From the NCBI GenBank assembly GCA_011065045.1, contig JAAKFN010000005.1:1-33477 (forward strand): a stretch of 33,477 bases of DNA. Reading direction: 5' to 3'. Numbering within the stretch: the stretch's first letter is position 1; each line of letters starts with the position of its first letter. This DNA comes from Candidatus Anoxychlamydiales bacterium (GTDB taxonomy: Bacteria; Chlamydiota; Chlamydiia; Chlamydiales; SM23-39). This document shows, in pieces, positions 18,839 to 28,558 of this stretch. A program made the position numbers and the translations under genes. The notes under the pieces are model-generated. The model saw nothing but the letters and a program-made list of their open reading frames with translations, was not told where the DNA came from and ran no database searches.

Positions 18839-19411
18839 ATGAAAAAATTATTTGTAGTTTTAACAATTTTCTTAGCTTTATTTTTTTCAAAAGCAAAGGC
18901 TGATCAGCCTGTTTTTGAAAAGTTTTATATGCAGCACTATGTATCTTTTGGAAATACCTTTGTTGTAATGTTAGATGATAACTCTATGTGGGAACTATTT
19001 TGTTTTAAACCTCGCTCTCAAACATGGTCAGAGTGGTGGAATAGCGTTAAAATAGATGTAGATGAAAACTTCCTATGGAAAGAAGGTGATTGGATGGTTC
19101 AAGATCAAATTATTATTGGAGAGAATAATTTAGATCGAGCTCTGATGGGGAAATTAAAAGGAGAAGATGAAAAAAGACTTCGCTCATTTGATTATGTAAT
19201 TGAGAATTTAAGCGGCAATAAAGTTGCTTTTGCAAGACCTATTTCTTTTGCAGAATTTACAAATCTATTTATTGATTATTCAAATTATCAATACGATCAA
19301 GGATATTCAAGTGGACATACTACTGGATACTTAAATGGATATAATTCTGGATACTCAGATGGGAAAATATCTGGATATGATAAAGGTTATACAGATGGAC
19401 TACTCCATTAG
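18839..19411 (+). CDS. exported hypothetical protein with C-terminal GX3 repeat
   Basis: MKKLFVVLTIFLALFFSKAKA signal peptide; eight GX3 units at C-terminus. Confidence 0.75.
   Translation: MKKLFVVLTIFLALFFSKAKADQPVFEKFYMQHYVSFGNTFVVMLDDNSMWELFCFKPRSQTWSEWWNSVKIDVDENFLWKEGDWMVQDQIIIGENNLDRALMGKLKGEDEKRLRSFDYVIENLSGNKVAFARPISFAEFTNLFIDYSNYQYDQGYSSGHTTGYLNGYNSGYSDGKISGYDKGYTDGLLH
19301..19399 (+). repeat. in-frame 12-nt imperfect repeat encoding (G-x-x-x)8-G
   Basis: GYSS GHTT GYLN GYNS GYSD GKIS GYDK GYTD G, Gly exactly every fourth codon. Confidence 0.9.
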
Positions 19412-19478
19412 TCTTTTCTCAAATCTAGAAAAAGAAAAAAAATCTGAAAAATTATAAATTCAATTTTTTAGATAAGTT

Positions 19479-19503
19479 AAAGCTGCCAAATGGCAGCTTT
19501 GCT
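19479..19503 (+). terminator. hairpin, possible intrinsic terminator between convergent genes
   Basis: AAAGCTGCC / AAAT / GGCAGCTTT 9 bp stem. Confidence 0.5.
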
Positions 19504-19641
19504 ATTAGTTTTACTTTAGCAATCAGAAAGTTCAGCTCGAGATAAAAGGTTGTAGAGCTCAATAAATATTAAACTTCATATTAAAAACGATTGCTATCAG
19601 TATAAAAAAAAATAGAATTAACTAATATTGATTGAAAGTTG

Positions 19642-21048
19642 CTATGATGATAGAACTTTATTTTTCCTTTTTCTCCATTTTCCAAATCTATATCTTAGAT
19701 AAAAACAAATTGCATTCATAACTCCATAAAAATCCATGAGTAACCAAACTAAAGGTGGCCAAGTAGGATTTTTATATACGAAAAAATATATTGGTAAAAG
19801 AGCAAAAAACCAAGCCCCAAAAGCGTTCATTATCATTATGAACATTGTATCTCCGGCTGCTGTTAAAATGCCTGCTGAAATCCAAGTAAGACCATCAACT
19901 ATGAAATATATCCATAAAAATATACAAGTGATTCTAAGAAGAGTAAATAATGTTGCAATATTTTCTTTGGAAGTCTCTTTATCAATGAAAGCATTAATTA
20001 ATGGATCTGGATAAACAAGTAATACTAATGATACAATAGCAGAAAATATTAAAAGTATTTTTACAGCGGAAAGCCAAGTTTTTGATACTTTTAAATAATT
20101 TTTAGCTCCAATTAAATTAGCAGCTACTGTTGACACTCCTTTTTGTAATCCCGCATTTGCAAAAGCAATTACTGCAAATAAATTCTGACCAACAGCCATT
20201 ACGGTAAGGAAGTTTCCTGGTATTAGCGTCATCATGTTCATTACGATAGCCCAAGCTGCAATCTCAATCATATGTCCTATTGCGGAAGGAGTTCCTATAC
20301 GCAGACATTTTTTTAAAAGTTTAGGTCTAAATGTTAAATGATGAGTCTTGTATTTTTTTCTGTTTTTTGAGCTGAAAAAGAAGATCAGTAAAAATCCTAT
20401 TTGAAAAATTTGAGCAAAGCCAGTAGCTATTGCAGCTCCTTTTGTGCCAAAAGATGGCACAATACCTTTGATACCAAAGATAAGTAAAAAATCTAACAAA
20501 ATGTTTAAGATATTTGCAGAAATTGAAGCGATTGTAATAATTTTTACTTTTCCAGTTCCTATAAAAAAAGCAGATATAGAGGTTTGAATAGCAAAACTAA
20601 TACTAAAATACATTATCCATTTGTAGTAGGGCAGAGCATAATCATGATAATGGTAATCTGTTAAAAAAAAAGGACCTCCAAACTCGGCGAGAATAAGAAA
20701 TATAGGAAAACACATTAAAGAAAACCAGATCATCTGCCATGTTGGACTTGCTGCTTTAAAATACTCTTTAGCTCCATTAAATTGTCCAACGAAGACTTCA
20801 GCTATAGATGCTATTCCTATCGCTCCATACTGAAATATCATACAAAACAGGCTAGAAGCTGTTATGGCATTCATAGCTTGCAGGGAATAATTAGCAATTA
20901 TCAATCTATCGAAAAATAACATTAAATAGTTGGATAAAAAAGAGAGCATTAAAGGAAAGGATATTGCAAAAAGTTCTTTAACACTGCCAGATGAGTGTTT
21001 TGTTAGTTTTGAGTATTCTTTTGTGACCTCTGGCAGTTTTTCAGACAT
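19642..21048 (-). CDS. MATE family efflux transporter
   Basis: ELFAISFPLMLSFLSNYLMLFFDRLIIANYS, FVGQFNGAKEYFKA; about 12 TM. Confidence 0.9.
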   Translation of the reverse strand: MSEKLPEVTKEYSKLTKHSSGSVKELFAISFPLMLSFLSNYLMLFFDRLIIANYSLQAMNAITASSLFCMIFQYGAIGIASIAEVFVGQFNGAKEYFKAASPTWQMIWFSLMCFPIFLILAEFGGPFFLTDYHYHDYALPYYKWIMYFSISFAIQTSISAFFIGTGKVKIITIASISANILNILLDFLLIFGIKGIVPSFGTKGAAIATGFAQIFQIGFLLIFFFSSKNRKKYKTHHLTFRPKLLKKCLRIGTPSAIGHMIEIAAWAIVMNMMTLIPGNFLTVMAVGQNLFAVIAFANAGLQKGVSTVAANLIGAKNYLKVSKTWLSAVKILLIFSAIVSLVLLVYPDPLINAFIDKETSKENIATLFTLLRITCIFLWIYFIVDGLTWISAGILTAAGDTMFIMIMNAFGAWFFALLPIYFFVYKNPTWPPLVWLLMDFYGVMNAICFYLRYRFGKWRKRKNKVLSS

Positions 21049-22290
21049 TTAATTTGCCTTATTGAGATTTCTGTTAAAGATCATTTTAGTAAATGTGAAA
21101 AATAAAACTATTGCAGCTATAAAAAATGTTGCCCCTGAAATCCAAATAGAAAGAATGGGCATCATCCCTACAAATACGCCTGCGATTAAAGCGCTGAGTG
21201 CATAAGATGCTGTGTTTACTGATCCTAAAACTCCTAAAACTTCTCCTTGGATTTCTTTTGAGGCACTATTCGAGATTATTGCAGTAGAGGTTGGTCCTAA
21301 GAAGGCAACAATATAACTATAATATATTACAAAAATCCATATCCAAAAAGAATATGGAATAAAGGGAAGTGTCAATAAAGAGATAGCTGCAAAAAATGTA
21401 GAATAAAAAAATAGAGACTCTGATTTAAATCTTTTTAAAAAAGGCCTTATTAATAATCCTGCACTAATTGCATAAATGCCACCGATTGAACCATAAAAAA
21501 CACCAACATTTTCAGGAGTGAATTTATAATTTGTAATTAAATAAACTGGGATAAATTCCATAAAGTAGGTCCAAGCAAAAGCAGTTAAAAATGAACAGAT
21601 AAAGATTACTCTAATATTTTTATATTTAAACGCCTTGATAAGATTTTTTATTCCTATGGTAATAGAAAGTTTGTGTTTTATTGAGCTTAGAATAGTCTCT
21701 TTGAAATAGATAAAAGCTAAAAGTAAGTTTAGAAAAGTGATAGAGGACGCAAAAATAAAGGGAAGATCATATCCCCATTTTATTAGAAATCCTCCAATAA
21801 TGGGTCCAAATGTAAAACTTAATCCAATTGCCATAGCATAGAGACCAAAATTTTTAGCTTTTGCTTCATTAGAGCTCAAATCTGCAATACCTGCTTGAAC
21901 TATTGAAATATTACCAGCTCCTATTCCTAAAATAGCTCTAGAAAGAAGTAATAAGGAGATACTTTTAGTTAAAATTCCTAAAAGTGAAGTTAAATGTCCT
22001 AAAATAGTTATACTCAAACTTAAAAGAAGTGGTTTTTTTCTTCCTTTTCCATCGGATATAGCTCCCCAAATAGGAGTGGAGAAAAACTGAACAAAAGGCA
22101 TTGCTGCAAATAAAAGTCCAAGCCAAATACCTCTCATCTCATTAGAAGTTGCTTTAGGAAGAAATAAAAGTGTTTTATCAAATAAAATGTTAGAGAAAAT
22201 TGGATACACTAACCCAATTCCCATGAAATCAATAAATGTTACAAAGAGTAGAATGTAAAAAGATGTTGATAGATGCTTTTTTTCACTCAT
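21049..22290 (-). CDS. MFS transporter (TetA-like)
   Basis: GIGLVYPIFSNIL, PIWGAISDGKGRKKPLLLSL, IGAGNISIVQAGIADLSSNEAKAKNFG. Start at MSEKKHL (22290) preferred to track start 22380. Confidence 0.88.
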   Translation of the reverse strand: MSEKKHLSTSFYILLFVTFIDFMGIGLVYPIFSNILFDKTLLFLPKATSNEMRGIWLGLLFAAMPFVQFFSTPIWGAISDGKGRKKPLLLSLSITILGHLTSLLGILTKSISLLLLSRAILGIGAGNISIVQAGIADLSSNEAKAKNFGLYAMAIGLSFTFGPIIGGFLIKWGYDLPFIFASSITFLNLLLAFIYFKETILSSIKHKLSITIGIKNLIKAFKYKNIRVIFICSFLTAFAWTYFMEFIPVYLITNYKFTPENVGVFYGSIGGIYAISAGLLIRPFLKRFKSESLFFYSTFFAAISLLTLPFIPYSFWIWIFVIYYSYIVAFLGPTSTAIISNSASKEIQGEVLGVLGSVNTASYALSALIAGVFVGMMPILSIWISGATFFIAAIVLFFTFTKMIFNRNLNKAN

Positions 22291-22395
22291 AAATAAAATC
22301 CATTTTTTTTTATAATAGGTTTTAAATAAATTTATTGCATCTTTAAATTTCAAGGAGCTACTATTAGTTCTAAAAAACATAAAAAAGGAAACATT

Positions 22396-22710
22396 ATGAA
22401 CGGAAAAAATCCAATAGAAATCTTCAAAAAAGAAGCTCCCAAAGTAGCAAATGCTTTTGATAATTTGATAAGTGAATTAATTCAAATGAAAGGATTAGAT
22501 GAAAAAACAAAACATTTCATATATATTGGTATAAAAGTTGCCCAAGGAGATTTTCTTGCAGTAAAATTTCACGTTCCCATGGCTAAAAAATTAGGGGCGA
22601 CTAGAGACGAGATTAAATCTGTGATTTTATTAACACTTACGGTTTCAGGGCTTAAAGGGATAACTTCATGTCTTGGAGAGGCTTTAAAAATTTTTGATGC
22701 AACTGAATAA
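22396..22710 (+). CDS. carboxymuconolactone decarboxylase (AhpD-like) family protein
   Basis: LDEKTKHFIYIGIKVAQGDFLAVKFHVPMAKKLGATRDEI; AAGGAA SD upstream. Confidence 0.75.
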   Translation: MNGKNPIEIFKKEAPKVANAFDNLISELIQMKGLDEKTKHFIYIGIKVAQGDFLAVKFHVPMAKKLGATRDEIKSVILLTLTVSGLKGITSCLGEALKIFDATE

Positions 22711-23060
22711 CATTTTTTTAGTTATTTCTTATATAAAGCTATTCTTTTTTATTATTTTTTCTGAATTTTCAGCTTTTTGACATTCGTATTCTTTTAACTT
22801 AAACGAACATGTATCAATAAATATTTTAATCCAAATATCTAATATTTAGATTATTAGATGTTGAAATGTATTGTTATAGATTGTACTCCGGCTGACTGTA
22901 AATCTCTCCTCCTCGAAGTCCGTTGGTACAAAGGTTGTGGACATACTAAGCTAAGCATTTGAAAAATCATTAAAAAAATATCTTGAAAAGTAATCTTAAT
23001 TGAAAAAACTACTCCTTTAATTTACTAAGTTGGTATAATTTCATTTATTTTGGAGTATAT

Positions 23061-24962
23061 ATGTTTAAAATTTTTTTCATTTTAATCTCTTTAGGTTGTG
23101 TCATGAGTATTAATTTTTGTTTTGCTTCAATAAACAACCAAATTCCTTTGGAAGATTTTTTTAAAAATCCAGAGACTATAGATGTGAAATTATCTCCCGA
23201 TGGCAAATATATATCTTATGGTAAACCTTGGAAATCTCGAATTAACATCTTTGTAAAAAATCTCGAAACCAATGAAATAAAACAATTAACATTCTCTACA
23301 GAAAGAGATATTCTCCATTACATTTGGACTGATAACGATACAATTGTTTACCTCCAAGATAATGATGGTGACGAAAATTTTCATGTATATTCTACTTTTT
23401 TAAAAGGAGGAGATGTATTAGACCTAACTCCATTTGGAGATATCACTTGTTCTCTAGTAGATGAATTAGAAAATGATGGAACAATTTTGTTTCAGATGAA
23501 CAAACAAAATAAACAAATTTTTGATTTGTATCGTTTGGATACTAAATCAGGAAAAATGGAACTAGTTGCTGAAAATCCAGGAGATGTCACTGAATGGATA
23601 ACCGATAATGCAGGAAAGTTACGAGTTGCTAGATTTACTGATGGAGTAAACAGTGGGATTAGATATCGTAAAGATGAAAAAAGCGATTGGAAAACTATTG
23701 CAACTTATAATTTTAAAGAAGCTGCTACGCCACTATTTTTTACCTTTGATAATAAACAAATTTATGTATCTTCAAATATCGGTCGCGATAAAAAAGCAAT
23801 TTTTGAATATGATCTGGAATCTGGAAAAGAAACTAAATGTATCTTTGAACACCCTAATATGGATGTTAATGCTCTTATCAAGTCTAAGAAAAGAAAAGAA
23901 ATCCTTGGTGTATATTATTTAACTGATAAAATTGAATACAAAATCTTTGATAAAGAATTTGAAAAAATTTATAACTTCATCAATGAAAAATTATCTAATT
24001 ATGAAAATCATTTCGTGTCACATGATAAAAATGAATCAAAATTTATTATTTATTCTACTAGTGATAAAACACTAGGATCCTATTACTTATTTAATGCAGT
24101 TAAATGGGAACTAAAAAAAATATTTGATGTCTCCCCTTGGCTTAAAGAATCTGAAATGGCTTCGATGAAGCCCATTTCCTATACTTCTAAAGATGGTTTG
24201 ATTATTCATGGATATCTTACGCTACCAAATGGAAAAAAAACTAATAACCTTCCTCTTATAGTGATTCCTCACGGAGGTCCTTGGGAACGAGATGTTTGGG
24301 AATTTAAACATCTTAATCAATTTTTAGCTAATCGAGGATATGCAATTCTTCGGATGAATTTTAGAGGATCTACCGGGTATGGCCGAAAATTTTTAGAAGC
24401 GGGTTATAAACAATGGGGACTCAAAATGCAAGATGACATTACAGATGGTGTTCAATGGGCAATTGATCAAGGAATAGCAGATCCTAAAAGAATTGGAATT
24501 TTAGGTGGCAGTTATGGTGGTTATGCAGTATTAAGTGGTATTACTAAAACTCCCGATCTTTATGCTGCTGCCGTTGATTATGTAGGTATATCAAATATTT
24601 TTACTTTTTTCGATACACTGCCTCCTTATTGGGAACCATTCAGAGAAATGTGTTATGAAATGATAGGGCATCCTATAAACGATAAAGAACAATTGATAGC
24701 GACATCTCCAATTTTTAATGTTGATAAAATAAAAACTCCACTTTTTATTGCTCAGGGAGCCAATGATCCTAGAGCAAAAAAAGAACATTCGGATCAAATG
24801 GTCGAAGCTCTTAAAAAAAGAGGAGTAGTTGTAGAATATATGGTTAAAAATAATGAAGGACATGGATTTATGAACGAAGAAAATAATTTTGATTTTTACC
24901 GTGCTATGGAAACTTTTTTACAGAAGCATATTGGCAAAGAAACTATTAATAATGATAAATAG
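23061..24962 (+). CDS. S9 family peptidase (prolyl oligopeptidase-like) with signal peptide
   Basis: GGSYGGYAVL nucleophile elbow, GANDPR, NEGHGF; N-terminal propeller; hydrophobic leader. Confidence 0.92.
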   Translation: MFKIFFILISLGCVMSINFCFASINNQIPLEDFFKNPETIDVKLSPDGKYISYGKPWKSRINIFVKNLETNEIKQLTFSTERDILHYIWTDNDTIVYLQDNDGDENFHVYSTFLKGGDVLDLTPFGDITCSLVDELENDGTILFQMNKQNKQIFDLYRLDTKSGKMELVAENPGDVTEWITDNAGKLRVARFTDGVNSGIRYRKDEKSDWKTIATYNFKEAATPLFFTFDNKQIYVSSNIGRDKKAIFEYDLESGKETKCIFEHPNMDVNALIKSKKRKEILGVYYLTDKIEYKIFDKEFEKIYNFINEKLSNYENHFVSHDKNESKFIIYSTSDKTLGSYYLFNAVKWELKKIFDVSPWLKESEMASMKPISYTSKDGLIIHGYLTLPNGKKTNNLPLIVIPHGGPWERDVWEFKHLNQFLANRGYAILRMNFRGSTGYGRKFLEAGYKQWGLKMQDDITDGVQWAIDQGIADPKRIGILGGSYGGYAVLSGITKTPDLYAAAVDYVGISNIFTFFDTLPPYWEPFREMCYEMIGHPINDKEQLIATSPIFNVDKIKTPLFIAQGANDPRAKKEHSDQMVEALKKRGVVVEYMVKNNEGHGFMNEENNFDFYRAMETFLQKHIGKETINNDK

Positions 24963-25264
24963 CTCTTCCATGATCTCCTCTTGAAGAAAAAAGAGGATAT
25001 TTTTTAAATTATTCAAAATAAAATCAATTGAGAGTTTAAAATGAAATATTCGTGAATTTTTGTGTCTTTATTATCTGTTTTCCAAAATTTTTAAATGATC
25101 AGCTATGAGAAAATGTCAATAAACTGTGCCAAAAAGCTCTAGATGAAAAACTTCTACGATACACTAATGTCACACTTCGAAATGAAAATTTTCGACAAAT
25201 TTGGATAGAAGAAGATAAATTTTTTTAGTATACTATTACTTTCTCTATTTTGATGGAGGTCAAT

Positions 25265-26554
25265 ATGCGTAATTGTTTTTCTGTTTTTGCATTTCTTTTT
25301 TTTGGAGTAGGAATGTTGTTTTTTCCTAATTTTCTTAAAGCCTCTATTTTAGATGAAAACTTCGATTTGGAGAACTTAAAAGGTAAAAAACTTGGGTATT
25401 ATATTGGTTCATTTGACCCCATTCATCTGGGGCATCAGCATGTTATTGAAACAGCTTTGCATGAAAAGTATGTTGATTATATTTTGATTTATCCAGCTCC
25501 TGATGGAGATAGTTTTAAAAATCGAAATGAGCTTTCTATTCGTCAAAAAATGATAGCTAGTATTTATAAAGATAATCCTAAAGTATTAATTACATATTGG
25601 TTACCTAAAGAATTACAAGATAAGTTTTCTCTAATTGTAGATGATGTAAAGGTTATTGGAATAATTGGTTCAGATGTCATTTTAGAAAGATTAGTGGGAC
25701 CTGATAAAGTTCTTAGTGAAAAATATCAAAAAGTATTTATGAGAGGAATGCCTCTTCCCGAAAAACATTATAAGGATACAGTTGGTGGATTAATGGCTTT
25801 GAAAGCAGATGCTTTTATTGTTGCCCTGCTAGGGGATATAGATTTAACTTATTTAAATGGAAAAATTAATGACCGTTTTATACGAGGTTTTATTCAATCT
25901 AAAGAAATATCTTCAACCAGGGTAAGAAATGCTATAAATGAGCAAAGAGCTTTTGAAGAGTTTCTCGCTTTTGAAGTCCAAGCCATTATTAAGCAAGAAG
26001 GTTTATATGGTTTTTCTTCAAATTTTAATATCAAGCTTCAAAAAGAATTATTGGATATGTTCAATAAAGATCAAGAAGCTCGTATGAGTATTGTATCAAT
26101 CAAGAATCCAAGCGAGGAAGAATGGAAGGTTATTGCCGAAATTGATACAAAAAACTCTCAGCGCTTAAAAGAAATTGTGAATCAATATGGATGGCCTGGC
26201 GTTTCCCTAGTTGGATTGGAAGGAACATCTGCTATGTGGCTATTAATTCAGCATCAAGATAATGACTTAGATTTCCAAAAAGATTGTTTAGAGCTCTTGA
26301 AGGTTGCGGTTAAAGCAAAGGAAGCTTCTATGCAGAGTTTTGCGTATCTAGTTGATAGAGTGAATATGAATAAAAAACTTCCTCAAGTTTATGGAACACA
26401 GTGGATACAAGAAGATGGAAAGTTTATTATGTATTCCGTAGAAGATATCGATAATCTTGATCTTCATCGTATTGAAGTTGGATTATGTTCAATTAGTGAT
26501 TATAAAGAACAAATTAAAGAAGCATATCATTTAACCGATAAGGATTTTAAATAA
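25265..26554 (+). CDS. exported nucleotidyltransferase (NadD/cytidylyltransferase-like) fused to DUF6624-like domain
   Basis: leader MRNCFSVFAFLFFGVGMLFFPNFLKA; GSFDPIHLGHQHVI and SSTRVRNAI motifs; C-terminal IDTKNSQRLKEIVNQYGWPGVSLVGLEGTSAMWLLIQHQDNDLDFQ...QVYGTQ. ATG at 25265 preceded by GGAGG, preferred to TTG at 25250. Confidence 0.8.
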   Translation: MRNCFSVFAFLFFGVGMLFFPNFLKASILDENFDLENLKGKKLGYYIGSFDPIHLGHQHVIETALHEKYVDYILIYPAPDGDSFKNRNELSIRQKMIASIYKDNPKVLITYWLPKELQDKFSLIVDDVKVIGIIGSDVILERLVGPDKVLSEKYQKVFMRGMPLPEKHYKDTVGGLMALKADAFIVALLGDIDLTYLNGKINDRFIRGFIQSKEISSTRVRNAINEQRAFEEFLAFEVQAIIKQEGLYGFSSNFNIKLQKELLDMFNKDQEARMSIVSIKNPSEEEWKVIAEIDTKNSQRLKEIVNQYGWPGVSLVGLEGTSAMWLLIQHQDNDLDFQKDCLELLKVAVKAKEASMQSFAYLVDRVNMNKKLPQVYGTQWIQEDGKFIMYSVEDIDNLDLHRIEVGLCSISDYKEQIKEAYHLTDKDFK

Positions 26555-26698
26555 AAAAATATTTTAAATCATTGATTGTTATTTCTTTGCTAATCTTTTA
26601 TTATGGCGCTCTTCAGAAACACTAGATTGTCAATTTACTATTGTTGTTTTTCTTGAAAAATCCTATTGTATAGCTCTTAATAAAATATTGAGGTTGTA

Positions 26699-27559
26699 AT
26701 GGCTAATATCCAGGAAAAAAAAACCAAAAATGGTAAAACTCATTATCGAGAACAAGTTCGTTTAAAAGGATATCCATTTTTAAAGAAAGTTAATATATTT
26801 TTGATTATTTTAACAATTTTTGTCTTAACTTTCATCTCTAATGGAAATTGCTATTCATTAGAATTAGAAAATGAAAATTCAGAAGTATGGTATAATACAA
26901 TTTTTGATGAATTATCAGACAGAATGTATTGTATTAGTGAAACCACAGGCAATATATATGAATTTAATTCTGCTATAGATGAATATTGCGATATTATATT
27001 AAAACACATCGAAGAAGGATATGATCCTAATGAAAAAGACTATTATGGATGGACAGCTTTAATATATGCATCGGTATCAGGATTTCCAAAATTAGTGGAA
27101 GAACTTTTAAAAATACCTCTCATTAGAAACAACATTGATTTAAGAGATAACTTGGGGTTTTCTGCTTTGGATTATGCTATGCATGCTCCAGAATTGTCTA
27201 GTTTATTTTTAAATCCATCTTTAAGATATGATATGTTTTTAGTCCCTTTTACAAAACTTCAAGTATATTATAGATATGCTTCATTTTTTCAAAAAAAACC
27301 ATATAGCAAATGTGTTGATTTATTAAGAAAATATGGGGCAAAAGAAAATGCAAGTCCATTAAAAGTTAGAATGAAAAATTATATAAATAATTTAATAGCA
27401 TCATTGTTTCTGGAATTTAATAATCAGCATGGTGAAAATGATAAAAAAATGATAGTAGCTATATTAGAAGAAGCTCGAAGTAATTTAGAAAAATTAGAGC
27501 AATATAAAGAAGGCGATGATTTTGGAGAATTTTGCATTAAAAATACTAAATTTGATTAA
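26699..27559 (+). CDS. ankyrin-repeat-like exported protein with integrase-derived N-terminus (chimeric ORF)
   Basis: MANIQEKKTKNGKTHYREQVRLKGYP resembles tyrosine recombinase N-termini; then signal-peptide-like KKVNIFLIILTIFVLTFISNGNCYS; ankyrin-like YYGWTALIYASVSGFPKLVEELLK. Confidence 0.6.
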   Translation: MANIQEKKTKNGKTHYREQVRLKGYPFLKKVNIFLIILTIFVLTFISNGNCYSLELENENSEVWYNTIFDELSDRMYCISETTGNIYEFNSAIDEYCDIILKHIEEGYDPNEKDYYGWTALIYASVSGFPKLVEELLKIPLIRNNIDLRDNLGFSALDYAMHAPELSSLFLNPSLRYDMFLVPFTKLQVYYRYASFFQKKPYSKCVDLLRKYGAKENASPLKVRMKNYINNLIASLFLEFNNQHGENDKKMIVAILEEARSNLEKLEQYKEGDDFGEFCIKNTKFD

Positions 27560-27834
27560 TAAATTAATTGGTGCAATCAAAACTTGAAACCAGCAGTAAT
27601 TTATTGATAAAACTTTTTAAGTAATTGTTAATTAAATTTGTGAATATTTCCAGAATAGTACAGTAATAGGGGAGAAGTTGAGGTGATTGAGGGTAAATTA
27701 ACAAATAATTGAATATGTTTCATTAGCTTTCAACAGACCCATAATGGAGTTTATTGTGGTTTGTTATCATGGAATCAACATTTGTCGATTCTATGATATA
27801 TTTTAAAATTCAAAGCCTAGGAGAAGTCAATGTC

Positions 27835-27861
27835 AAAGAGAAAGTAATTTACTTTCTCTTT
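27835..27861. terminator. inverted repeat, possible bidirectional terminator
   Basis: AAAGAGAAAGTAA-T-TTACTTTCTCTTT, 13 nt arms between convergent genes. Confidence 0.55.
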
Positions 27862-27952
27862 AAGATGTCTTTTTGTCTTAATTTTTCCAAAAACATGAAA
27901 AAGTATAACTATCAGAGAGAAATCTAACAAACACATGATTCTTATCAAGAAG

Positions 27953-28549
27953 CTATAAACAAACTTTTTTGCTAAAATCATACTTTGGATTCCAAAGCAT
28001 ACTTATGTAACCACGCTTTTGCAATTTAAATTTATTTATTCCAATCAACTTTAAAAAATCATAAATCATCTTAATTCCTGTTTTTGCATTAGGGACAGAC
28101 GCTTTCAGTTCAACTTCTATAAACAATCCAAGGTTTTTTACATCATCTATAACAATTTCAAAACAATCAAAATTATATATTTTTCTTTTTTTCTCCATAA
28201 GGGTTTGTTCTATATATCCAAGAGCTTTCATAAGTTCTAATGTTTTTTTACCATCCGAGACATTGATTTCATATTCGTCACAATATAAAGGCGTTTTTTC
28301 GATTGGATCCATGTGAAATTTTTTATAACACAAAGAATCTCCTTTTTTTGTTATTCTCACTCGAAGATAATCTAAAGCATCTTTGTACCCTTCAGGAGCA
28401 TTAAAAAAGAACGTTGTTGCTGGCTTATTCAAGTAATATTCAATATGATGAATGTCTCTAACATATTTTGCATTTTTATCTAACCATTCTATTGCGGTGC
28501 AGATTATGTGCTTGTCAGCTTGTATTTTTACCTCTATTTCTTTATTCAT
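27953..28549 (-). CDS. CYTH domain protein (class IV adenylate cyclase/CyaB-like)
   Basis: N-terminal MNKEIEVKIQ (ExExK), YLRVRITKKG, EIEVxDVxxLGLFIEVE-type motifs. Confidence 0.83.
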   Translation of the reverse strand: MNKEIEVKIQADKHIICTAIEWLDKNAKYVRDIHHIEYYLNKPATTFFFNAPEGYKDALDYLRVRITKKGDSLCYKKFHMDPIEKTPLYCDEYEINVSDGKKTLELMKALGYIEQTLMEKKRKIYNFDCFEIVIDDVKNLGLFIEVELKASVPNAKTGIKMIYDFLKLIGINKFKLQKRGYISMLWNPKYDFSKKVCL

Positions 28550-28558
28550 ATTAACTCC

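Noticed and set aside
22396-22710. Loss of CxxC in the AhpD/CMD-family protein as a novel feature
   Set aside because: Many CMD-family members naturally lack the CxxC pair, so this is probably ordinary.
25081-25230. Possible gene remnant before the nucleotidyltransferase (..KALDEKLLRYTNVTLRNENFRQIWIEEDKFF*)
   Set aside because: Short open stretch directly after a stop, with no start or recognisable family; too weak to call.
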